A stretch of 64,000 nt of DNA, taken from Bathymodiolus brooksi (taxonomy: Eukaryota; Mollusca; Bivalvia; Mytilida; Modiolidae). The translations under genes were made by a program, and so were the position numbers. The stretch spans positions 100,106,000 to 100,169,999 of the forward strand of contig OY804580.1 in assembly GCA_963680875.1 (NCBI GenBank), in the 5' to 3' direction. Below are positions 1 through 10,800 of the stretch, piece after piece; positions within the stretch are counted from its first letter, which is position 1, and every line of letters starts with the position of its first letter. Below the pieces are notes generated by a model. It did no database searches. It was not told where the DNA came from and was given only the letters and a program-made list of their open reading frames with translations.

Positions 1-295
1 CTTTGTGGTATTCTCGCTTTGAGGTCACATGACTTTTGAGAGATGACTGTAACAGCAAAAGAAGTGTTCGGTTTGTTTACGTTGTACCAGAGGTTTTTGC
101 ATGGCGATTTTTTATCTGAAATAAAATATTTATTCAACCTAGATGGAAATATTTTACATATATTAACCAGAAATGTTATTTTCTTCTATGATTATTCCAA
201 CTGAGGTGAACTCTCATGTAAACAAACCGAACATGTGTTTTGCTGTTAGTCATCTTTCAAAAGTCATGCGACCTCAAAGCGAGAATACCACAAAG
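1..295. mobile_element. Foldback MITE at window start
   Basis: The first 80 bases (CTTTGTGGTATTCTCGCTTT ...) are the reverse complement, with few mismatches, of 218-295 (... ATACCACAAAG). The middle is AT-rich without a frame. The target duplication cannot be seen because the window starts here. Confidence 0.85.
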
Positions 296-647
296 ACCAG
301 ATGGCGGGACTAAATAGGTAAAATCAGTTAATATCGAAACATTTTTTATTATAATGAGCTAGAAATGAATAATAATAAGTAAGTAAATATGAAAAGCGAT
401 AAATAAATATGTAACGAAACGAGTTATCCACATGACTCCGCTTTCACAAAGCATTTTGTTGTGAAAATTACTGTTGAAAGGTGCGACGAATTCTTGGTCA
501 CAGTTCCGCAAATTTTTGATAGGGTGAAATCCGTAGCCCTATGGTCCGCCAAAAAAAAGGACCATAAAGGGCTACGGTTCCGCAGCTATCAAATATACGG
601 CTAAACCCCAATATAAACACCCTACTCCCTAGCTGAAATTTTTTTCT
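296..647. other. Non-coding, no recognised feature
   Basis: AT-rich sequence after the foldback element. 540-580 contains a short imperfect inverted repeat around the CCAAAAAAAAGG run (AGCCCTATGGTCC / GGACCATAAAGGGCT). Nothing else supportable. Confidence 0.5.
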
Positions 648-797
648 GGTTGTGGTTTATGGTGTTTAATGCCACTTTCAACAATATTTCAGTTATCGTG
701 GCAGAAACCGGAGTACTTGGAGAAACCACCGACCTGTCGCAAGTCACTGACAAACTTTATCACATAATGTTGTATCAAGAACACCTCACCTGAGCAG
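648..797 (-). repeat. SINE family B, head-truncated
   Basis: Contains the family-B tail on the minus strand (GGTGTTTAATGCCACTTTCA read on plus) and the middle part to CACCTCACC. The tRNA-like head is missing. Confidence 0.8.
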
Positions 798-1769
798 TAT
801 GTAGTGAACATATTCATTTATTATACCTCATTAATATGTATTGCTCAATACACGTTTCCTAGTGGCTCTTTTTGATCACGTGACCTGTGATTATTTTTGA
901 CAGTATGACCTGTGATGGAGTCATTATTGATCATGTGATAAATATGACCTAGAAATATTGACTCCGTCCAAAAAGAAAATAGGCCGCTTTCATCGCTTGA
1001 ATTTCAAAAAGCATGATTCGTCATGTTCATATCGTGATAATTATGAAACAGACTATAGGTAATTTTGAATTCTAATGCAATTTGTTTGCATCGTCGGATT
1101 TGATTGGTTACTATTCTACATCAAATTCTCAATCTACCAGTCTTAACTAAGGGGTTCAGCTTTAAAGATCCACCATCTTGAAAATGTGAAATCATACATG
1201 TCACATTTACAACAATACACAAAAATAGGTAAATTTTTTATCAAAATTGAAGCGTACACCACACCAAAGAACACCTGATCTTTATGTTTTAAACTGGAAT
1301 TCGTCATATGACGTCATGTTGTTTATTGCCAAAGTCGTCGACAACATTTCGCGGAATTTTAATTTGTGCGATGTTTAGACCCAGGGATAGGCAAGAATAC
1401 ATTTGTATGTTCAGTATTGCATTAGAATGTAGACAACTGTATTGTATTTTTAAATGTTATTCCCTATATACTCATCAGTTTTGTTTTGCAACAATGGCAT
1501 CCAACAGGTTTGCGTAAATGCCAGATGAAGAATTGCAAGCATTGCTTGAAGATCGCGACTGGTCTAAAACATACAAAAACAAACGCATATACATACAAAA
1601 ACAACAAAAACGTTTAATTAATTAAAAAAAACCCATACATATAGGCATATTGTCTTGAATGTCAAGGATCAAGGATCAAAAGTCCTATCAAAATAGATTT
1701 TAAAATTGGTATTTGGTGGTTTTCCAATAAACTTTTGAACAGCATTAAGAGAAAAGAGTTATAATAAAA
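798..1769. other. Non-coding flank 3' of the WD40 gene
   Basis: No exon, RNA gene or clear element. 880-960 has loosely repeated GTGACCTGTGAT and GATCATGTGAT motifs. The 69-codon frame at 1308 has no recognisable domain. Confidence 0.5.
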
Positions 1770-1898
1770 CAATTAATTACTCTTTGTGGGGTCAATAGGA
1801 GGAAATATGGACCTGAGGACTGACTCGAGGTGATCTGACCTGACCGAGGTCAAGGGTCCATATTTCCTGCTATTGACCTCACAAAGAGTAATTAATTG
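1770..1898. repeat. Foldback hairpin element, about 50-bp arms
   Basis: CAATTAATTACTCTTTGTGG and the following bases to GGACC are complementary to 1850-1898 (GGTCCATATTTCC ... AGTAATTAATTG). The loop contains GAGGTGATCTGACCTG. Short MITE or palindromic insertion. Confidence 0.85.
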
Positions 1899-2068
1899 TA
1901 TAAGAATGCTGCTTAATATTCTATAGCCAACTGCCTGCACTTTTGAAGAAGAGCTAGTGTTCAAACCCTTGATGTCTCAAACTGAACATGGTGAGAATAT
2001 TGTGGAGCAATTGTTCAACATTTCTGGTTAATTTTTAGTCTTTAATTCCACCACCCTGCCACATTTTT

Positions 2069-2255
2069 TAGCTCACCTGGGCAGAAGGCCATGTGATCTT
2101 TTGTTTCTCATCTGTTAACTTTTCACATTTGAATCTTCTCCTCTGAAACCGCTTGGTCAAACGAACCGAAACTTGGTAGAAAGCATCTATGGAAGGTCCT
2201 CTATAAAGATAGCTCATTTTGTCCCGATCTTTTAACAAATAGGGCTGTCCCAGTG
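2069..2255 (-). mobile_element. Family-D element end (single unit, hairpin terminus)
   Basis: AGCTCACCTGGGCAGAAGGCC followed by the reverse of the family-D unit (GAAACCGCTTGGTCAAACGA, CTTGGTAGAAAGCATCTATG). A short copy of the element that is long at 19918-21319. Confidence 0.75.
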
Positions 2256-2508
2256 AGTTTAACTATATACAAAAATGTATATTTATTCGATATATTGGTC
2301 ACCTGTTTAATGTGGTCAGCAGTCATCATTTATTAGTAATTTTCATCATAAAACTTTTGTATAATGGCCAAGTTTATTCTAAAAATAACACCGGAAGTGA
2401 TTTCGTAAATATCTGTATTTCTCAAATGCACTAAAAATGCATTAAAACAAACCTATTAAGATATTTTTACTTAAAGAAAGAAAGTATTGATACAGTAAGA
2501 TGTTATGT

Positions 2509-2830
2509 CAACCGCATCAGTGGTCTAATGGTTCGCATGCTCTCATCGAGTGTGGTAGATTGTGGGTTCAAGTCCCAAATGGGTCAAACCAAAGATTATA
2601 AAATTGGGATTTGTTGCTTCTCCACTAAGCACACAGCATTAAGGAGGAAGAGCAAAGATTCTGGATAATGGGTCAGAGTGGAGCAATATGTCTATCAGCA
2701 CTATACAAATTCAGCTAAGCGTGTTGGTCCAGTACAAAGTGGAAATCATCATTATTTCATTGAAAATTAACTTGTTCTCGTGATGATATAGCTGAAAAAT
2801 TGTTGGCATTAAGCAACAATCACTCACTCT
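2509..2830 (+). repeat. SINE family A, full length
   Basis: tRNA-like head with box A (TCAGTGGTCTAATGGTT) and box B (GGGTTCAAGTCCC), a middle part (CACTAAGCACACAGCATTAA), and a 3' end AGCTGAAAAATTGTTGGCAT ... CAATCACTCACTC. A retroposed tRNA-derived SINE, not a tRNA gene. Confidence 0.88.
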
Positions 2831-3039
2831 TAAGAGAAAAGAAAGAGCTGAAATTATTAGTTTAAACAATATTTATTTTGAAAAAACTAGCACATATAAT
2901 TTACAAACATAATACAAATTTACATGAATGATATTGGGAAACAAGAAATATGCTTGTATTAATCTGTTTCCCATTACGTACTATAAACCTACATATACCA
3001 GTTATTAGCATCAACAATAACTTTTGTAAACTAGAGACT

Positions 3040-3722
3040 CAGTGGGCTGAGCCTGTGTCGCTCACCTTTCATTCTGCTTTGAGGAAACTTAATACAGAAC
3101 CTTCCATACATGTAGATGCTTCCTACCAAGTTTCAGTTCATATGGCCAAGCAGTTTGAAAGGAGAAGATTTTTTAGAAATTGACCAATCAGAAACAAGAA
3201 TTGTATGTGGTGGCCATATGCATGTTTGCTGACCGATCAGGACGAAAAGAGTAATCTTCATAGAGGACATTCCATAGATGCTTCCTACCAAGTTTCGGTG
3301 GTAGCCATGTTTGTTAACCGATCGGGACAAAATGAGCAATCTTCATAGAGGACATTCCATAGATGATTCCTACCAAGTTTCGGTAGTAGCCATGTTTGTT
3401 AACCGATCGGGACAAAATGAGCAATCTTCATAGAGGACATTCCATAGATGCTTCCTACCAAATTTTGGTTCATTTGGTCAAGCGGTTTCAGAAGAGATTT
3501 TTAAAAATCGGCCATTCAGAAACAAGAATTGCCTGTGGCATTCATGTTTGTTAATGGATCGGGACAAAATGTGCAATATTTAGAGAGGACCTTCTATAGA
3601 TGCTTCCTACCAAGTTTCAGTTCATTTGGCTGAGGGATTTCAGAGGAGAAGATTAAAATGTGAAAAGTTAACGGACGCCAAGTGATGGCATAAGCTCACA
3701 TTGCCTTTGGCAAGGTGAGCTA
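3040..3722 (+). mobile_element. Family-D element with degenerate tandem units and terminal hairpin
   Basis: Starts near CTCAGTGGGCTGAGCCTGTG, contains about four diverged units (ATGCTTCCTACCAAGTTTCG, GAGCAATCTTCATAGAGGAC), and ends in the hairpin GCTCACATTGCC / GGCAAGGTGAGC. Same family as 19918-21319. A Helitron-type non-autonomous element is one possibility. Confidence 0.78.
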
Positions 3723-3813
3723 AAAAGGTTTTGAAAAAAGGTGGAAACTCTCGCAGTTCAAAAATAATTGCATATTCTTGTTGCTTACTGTAGTCCGTTT
3801 GACTTCTATAAAA

Positions 3814-4071
3814 CTAAAGTGTAAAAATCTGGATGGAGTGAGTACAACTTACAGACTGTACCATGTGACATAGGACATTTAAATATTAAAGTACATCAAT
3901 AACAATTGACTATCACCTATGGTCAGTTAATGAGTAGCCTTTTGATATTTAAATGTAATACGTCGCATGGTACAATGAAATATACATTGAAAGCACATGT
4001 CTATTATTTTGTTTTCATGGCTTGGCTATTACATTATTTGTACTCACTCCATCCAGATTTTTACACTTTAG
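3814..4071. mobile_element. MITE with 34-bp perfect terminal inverted repeats
   Basis: CTAAAGTGTAAAAATCTGGA at the left is exactly complementary to TCCAGATTTTTACACTTTAG at the right, and the inner sequence is also nearly palindromic. The right flank (AATATAATTAACATAGAGAC) recurs at 61040, so the mobile unit may extend further. Confidence 0.85.
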
Positions 4072-4136
4072 AAAATATAATTAACATAGAGACCTAATAG
4101 GTAAATTTTCTTAATAATGGACCAAAAATTTTGAAA

Positions 4137-4236
4137 TTAATTGTCAGAGTTCGTATATATATCATATATTAATTGTCAGAGTTTGTATATATATCATATA
4201 TTAATTGTCAGAGTTTGTATATATATCATATATTAA
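4137..4236 (+). repeat. 32-bp tandem repeat, 3 copies
   Basis: AATTGTCAGAGTTTGTATAT plus ATATCATATATT repeated three times. The single-copy version of its start is also at 61108. Confidence 0.9.
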
Positions 4237-4339
4237 TAAACATCTAGAAAAATAATTGTTGATTTGAAAACTGGATTTTTAAGAATTTTTTTCTGAAGAT
4301 TTATAGAAGTCAAACGGAATATACCAGTTGCTTTCTCGT

Positions 4340-4587
4340 GGCCAGTGGTTAATGCCACTTTCAACAATATTTCAGCTATATCGTGGTGGTCAGTTTTATA
4401 GGTGAATGAAACCAGAGTATCGGAGAAAACCACCGACCTGTCACAAATTACTGACAAACTTTATCACATAATGTTGTATTGAGTACACCTCACTATGAAT
4501 AGGGGTTCGAACTCACAAACTTTAATGGTGATAGGCACTGATTGCACAGGTAGTTGTAAATCCAACTACCATACGATCACGACCCCT
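4340..4587 (-). repeat. SINE family B, near full length
   Basis: Minus-strand SINE: the head near 4587 reads GGGGTCGTGATCGTATGGTA, box B AGTTCGAACCCC near 4505, and a tail of GAAAGTGGCATTAACC. Downstream of the WD40 stop. Confidence 0.85.
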
Positions 4588-4705
4588 ATGAAAGGTATGA
4601 GTTCACGTGTAATATAGGATATACATGTATTACAAATATTGCAAATTTTGTCTTCTCATCACAGCTACAGCCATTCAATCTTTTCTCTCTCTATCTACAA
4701 TCGTA

Positions 4706-4837
4706 TCAAAATTCTTTCTCTGGTTTGATCAAGTATATTCTACTTTTGCTACCAACAGCTAATAATGGTTTATTTCCAATTTTATCATTGTCTATACAAT
4801 AAACACCTTGAGGAAGATCTGTTAGAAGTCCTTTTGT
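4706..4837 (-). CDS. WD40 gene exon 10 (C-terminus)
   Basis: Encodes [19 protein letters not shown] then [19 protein letters not shown] and a TGA stop at 4708-4706. Acceptor tttttcag. It closes the propeller with blade 7. SINE copies lie on both sides. No obvious AATAAA was found close downstream. Confidence 0.87.
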   Translation of the reverse strand, partial: TKGLLTDLPQGVYCIDNDKIGNKPLLAVGSKSRIYLIKPEKEF

Positions 4838-7800
4838 CTGAAAAATACAACGTTTTACTGTACGACAGTGTAGGTTTGGCTTGGTTTGGGTTATGGAGTT
4901 TAACGGCACTTTCAACAATATTTCAATTATATCGTGGCGGTCAGTTTTATTGATGTAGGAAATTGGAGGAAACCACTGACCTGTAGCAAGTCACTGACAA
5001 ACTTTATCACATAATGTTGTACATCTCACCCTGATCGAGATTCGAACTCACAACATCAGTGGTGATAGGCACGATTGCATAGGTAGGTTTGATTCCAACT
5101 ACCATACGATCACGGCCATGACAGCCTCTAAATCATTTGGGAAGCCTGGGAAAGTTTTATGAAGTAAGAAAATACAGGTGAAATTAACAAAGATTTTCTC
5201 CGTTGGGACTTTATTTAAAGTTCGGTTTATACAGGATTCTGGTTTATATTCAGGCTCAGTTTTGACTGTAATAATTGTCATTCGTGAGAAAAAAAAATTC
5301 AACACACTCGCAACGGATTATTAATACAAGATCAATGTGGGGTCACATGTCCGTTGCTGAAATTTTTTGCAAAGAGATTGTCTATAATGTACATAATATC
5401 AATGCATGGAAATCGATATCTTCATCACACCTTTCACAACTGGCAAGACAAAATGCAACACAGAGTACTGTTTTACACCAGAATAGAAGGTTATTTTGCT
5501 ATCAAGAAGAGTTTGAAGATATCAAAGGGAGGTAATCAGAATACGTAAATAGAAGAAGGATAGACAACACAATGGCCAAAAGAAAAAGGACAAACAACGA
5601 TCTTCAAAACATACACATAAAACTAAAGATCGAGTAACACGAACCCCACTAAAAACTGGTGTTAAGTCAATAATGAGGAAAGGACAGAGAGGTGATAACA
5701 ACAAAATTAGGTAGGGTACGAGATATGCTGTGGTTTCTTTTACTGTGAGAGAACTAACAAACCAACAAAAAAATGATATTTCTTTAATGTGAATCTTCAG
5801 TGTATATAGGGATTTTCTTCTTACATATAAGTTTTGTAATTTCGCGGTTGATGGTACCAACTAAGAGTTTAAAGTTTAAAACAATGTTCGGTTTGTCTCC
5901 AGCTGTTTGTAGGCGGGATCATGTCTTATTTACATTATTTGAGTTTTCTTTCATATAGTGGTGTCCAACACATATTGTGTTATGTTTTTCTTCGTCTTGT
6001 GTACCCTATGTTGCCAGTTTCTCTTGATTGTCCATTTTTGATTGTCCCATTGGTATTCACTAACGTTTATTTGTCATGTGTCTTGTGTACCCTATGTTGT
6101 CAGATTCTCTGGATTGTCTATTCTTGATTGCCCCTTTGGTATTCTCTAACGTTTATTTGTCATGTGTCTTGTGTACCCTATGTTGTCAGATTCTCTGGAT
6201 TGTCCATTTTTGATTGCCCCTTTGGTATTCTCTAACGTTTATTTGTCATGTGTCTTGTGTACCCTATGTTGTCAGATTCTCTGGATTGTCCATTTTTGAT
6301 TGCTCCTTTGGTATTCTCTAACATTTATTTGTCATGTGTCTTGTGTACCCTATGTTGTCAGATTCTCTGGATTGTCTATTCTTGATTGCCCCTTTGGTAT
6401 TCTCTAACGTTTATTTGTCATGTGTCTTGTGTACCCTATGTTGTCAGATTCTCTGGATTGTCCATTTTTGATTGCCCCATTGGTATTCTCTAACGTTTAT
6501 TTGTCATGTGTCTTGTGTACCCTATGTTGCCAGATTCTCTGGATTGTCCATTTTTGATTGCCCCTTTGGTATTCTCTAACATTTATTTGTCATGTGTCTT
6601 GTGTACCCTATGTTGTCAGATTCTCTGGATTGTCTATTCTTGATTGCCCCTTTGGTATTCTCTAACGTTTATTTGTCATGTGTCTTGTGTACCCTATGTT
6701 GTCAGATTCTCTGGATTGTCCATTTTTGATTGCCCCTTTGGTATTCTCTGACATTGATTTACAAACTAAGACCACAAAAACAGGTATTCAGAGATTTTCT
6801 CTCACATTAATTACATCCATATATCTTGCCACAAAAATACATGTAAAAAGAGATCATTTATCTACTAAACTACAATACTTACACTTAGTGTAGAAGAGTT
6901 TATAACTTTAGCCATGTTACCATCAGAACCACCACAAAGTATACTCTCCTTTGCCAACCACTGACAGCAATAAAGCTGTAAAAAAATTCACATTGAAAAA
7001 CAAAAATATTAAGAAAATTATCATGTAATTATTTTTGTTACTATAAATAGTAAATACAGTGAAACCTGACGAAACCGAACACTGAGTAAACCGGAATCCT
7101 GCCCATTCCAATCTAAATTTCAAGTCCCCAGTTATTTCCTTAATATTCTTTGTTAAAAACCATTGAATAAACCGGACACTGCACATTCCGAATTCCGGCC
7201 TTGACTTGCAGTCCCAATACACTAATTACTGTTATAATTTATCTCCGTAAACCGGTCATGATCAGATCAATCGACCGTGTGTTTACATATATGTGAATAT
7301 TGATCGGTAGCACACCTGTAATTAGTGATCACTGGTAACTCATGTGGTTAATGTTTAAATGTTCATTAAATGTTAAACAAACATGGAATCAACACATAAA
7401 AAGCGAAAGCTTAATCAAGATGAAATACCCCGTATAACTTATAAGTGTTTTTTTTTTCGCCGGGACGCTTTTAAAATATCCAACATGGGAGAATCCTTCC
7501 CGAAAACAATGCATATGTTGACAATGATCATAAATGAACAACAAACAATGCCTTATTATTTAAGTGATGAACTAGCATCCAAGCCATACAATCATAACTT
7601 GAGATAATTTATTGTTAATCGGATTATACTTTATAGTCTTCACAGCTGGGAGTAATCAAACTTCCAAACTTGACATAAAAAATGACAAATACATTCGATT
7701 CTTTTTTTCTTTTTATTTCAATCATTAAAAGCTCGTGTAAACACAGTCTGACAGTCTAATTATACACAAAGTAATTAGGACACCTTCATGCATACACACA

Positions 7801-10800
7801 TTCAATCTTATCGACAGCATTATTGATTATTTTATGCACGGTTAGATATAGTCACACTTATTTTTAGTTATTTTCGTATCAACGTTTACTGTTTCAAAAC
7901 ACAACTCCGCTAGAGAGTATTACAATAAATGTAATTCTCTGAATAATTAAAAGTATTATACGCATTTAATGATTTTGTGGAAAAGTGTCCAAACAAGTAA
8001 AGAAATACGAAAATATTAGACAGTAGTAAATGTGCACCCTCCTGCAAAATAAAGAATCTGGACAAAAACCCGTGCATTATGCATAAGAAATTACGATACT
8101 CAATTATTTCGAAACAATTCCTATTTTGAATTGTTAGTTAAGCAATTCAGACAATCTGAATGTAATTCTAATATAACGGTCTATCCGCTAAAATTTGATT
8201 TTGGTTAAAACTCAGGATCGCAAAAATTAAGTATACCGCTAAAAAAATCCACCAATTTGGAAGAAAATCGTGAAATTTGGCTCCCGTGAAAAAACCACTT
8301 ATACGGTAGTCAGAGAGTAGACACTGAATAAACCGGCCCACTGTCAATACCGGCCGTGAAATGTGGTCCCAATGGTGGCCGGTTTACACAGGTTTTACTG
8401 TATATATAAAAGAAAGCTTGATATTTTTAATATATATACAGATGAATCTGGTAATCTCGAAGTTCTCGGGATTGTTGCAAAATTTCGAGTTATCCAAAAT
8501 TCAACTTAAGGGGAGTAAGGAATTAAGTAAGATAGGCAACCCTGTCTGGTAGGTTTGACAAAAGTGGATGCAAACTATTGTTGTTTATCATTTACACTAA
8601 ATTGATTATCATTTGTACGTATTTTCAACACATGCATAAGTATTGATTTTTCTTTTAAATAAATTAAAAAAATTATCTGATGATGTGTTATTATCTGAAT
8701 TTTACCAAGTATATTTCAATAATTGTCAGGAAATTTCGAGATGAAACAGACACGCATTGATTACATCATGTTTTACATAATACGGCATACACAATCGTGT
8801 ATTTAAAAATTACGAAACTGTTAACAAAATGATCTTTCATAGAAATCTATAAATACCACGTAATTGACCACTAATAAAAAGATATCTTTCATTATCCTGT
8901 TGTCATTAAATAATATTTTATTCCTATGATTATGACTGCAAGGCTTCAATTAAGAAATCCAATTGTTTTCTTTACAAATGATAATTAACAGTTATCAAAA
9001 TAAATCTCACCTGACATGGCAAACACCGGAGGCCATGCCATTGACACCTGGACAGTTGTTAATTGATTTAATTGATAATTTCGACATAGCGAACATAATT
9101 TGAATGGATTTGTACACTAGGGATTGAAAAGCTACTTCCAGATACCTGAAATTTCGACACATCAAAATTTGAGATCAGAGGAGTAAATTAAGTTGAAAAG
9201 CACTAAGTTTAAAATGGGACTTCAGAAAAAATTTTGACTTAACAGAAATTTCGAATAAACCGAGTTTGACATAATGAGATTCAACTGTATATAGAATAAC
9301 AGTATTTGTCAAGATCGAGACAGACATCGACAAACTTAAATTTCATACCTTGTGCAATCTCAAGCAAATTAGTTATGTTTACATGAAACAAATCATTGTC
9401 TGAAACTGTACAACTTACCTGAGAATGACATAATGGTTCTGAAGGTATGTCTTTGATTTTCCTCCCAGTACCAAAATCCCATACCTGCAAAAAAAACAAA
9501 CACATAGACAGCCATGTTATTAGTTACTCTGTACATAGACAGCCATGCTATTAGTCACTCTGTACATAGACAGCCATGTTATTAGTTACTCTGTACATAG
9601 ACAGCCATGTTATTAGTTACTCTGTACATAGACAGCCATGTTATTAGTTACTCTGTACATAGACAGCCATGTTATTAGTTACTCTGTACATAGACAGCCA
9701 TGTTATTAGTTACTCTGTACATAGACAGCCATGTTATTAGTTACTCTGTACATAGACAGCCATGTTATTAGTCACTCTGTACATAGACAGTCATGTTATT
9801 AGTTACTCTGTACATAGACAGCCATGTTATTAGTTACTCTGTACATAGACAGTCATGTTATTAGTTACTCTGTACATAGACAGCCATGTTATTAGTTACT
9901 CTGTACATAGACAGCCATGTTATTAGTTACTCTGTACATAGACAGCCATGTTATTAGTCACTCTGTTCATAGACAGCCATGTTATTAGTTACTCTGTACA
10001 TAGACAGCCATGCTATTAGTTACTCTGTACATAGACAGCCATGTTATTAGTCACTCTGTACATAGACAGCCATGTTATTAGTCACTCTGTACATAGACAG
10101 CCATGTTATTAGTTACTCTGTACATAGACAGCCATGTTATTAGTTACTCTGTACATAGACATCCATGTTATTAGTTACTCTGTACATAGACAGCCATGTT
10201 ATTAGTTACTCTGTACATAGACAGTCATGTTATTAGTCACTCTGTACATAGACAGCCATGTTATTAGTCACTCTGTACATAGACAGCCATGTTATTAGTT
10301 ACTCTGTACATAGGCATAGACAGCCATGTTATTAGTTACTCTGTACATAGACAGCCATGTTATTAGTTACTCTGTACATAGACAGCCATGTTATTAGTCA
10401 CTCTGTACATAGACAGTCATGTTATTAGTCACTCTGTACATAGACAGCCATGTTATTAGTTACTCTGTACATAGACAGTCATGTTATTAGTTACTCTGTA
10501 CATAGACAGTCATGTTATTAGTCACTCTGTACATAGACAGCCATGTTATTAGTTACTCTGTACATAGACAGTCATGTTATTAGTCACTCAGTACATAGAC
10601 AGTCATGTTATTAGTTACTCTGTACATAGACAGTCATGTTATTAGTTACTCTGTACATAGACAGCCATGTTATTAGTTACTCTGTACATAGACAGCCATG
10701 TTATTAGTTACTCTGTACATAGACAGTCATGTTATTAGTCACTCTGTACATAGACAGCCATGTTATTAGTTACTCTGTACATAGACAGCCATGTTATTAG

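Noticed and set aside
2509..2595. tRNA gene (box A and box B present)
   Set aside because: Continues into a SINE body and tail, and similar heads occur repeatedly; no clean mature tRNA end.
5522..5860. 112-codon minus-strand hydrophobic frame
   Set aside because: Lies in a family-C dispersed repeat that lacks this frame in the other copies.
7383..7607. 74-codon frame [12 protein letters not shown] as a gene
   Set aside because: Inside a non-autonomous DNA element, no recognised domain; kept only as a note there.
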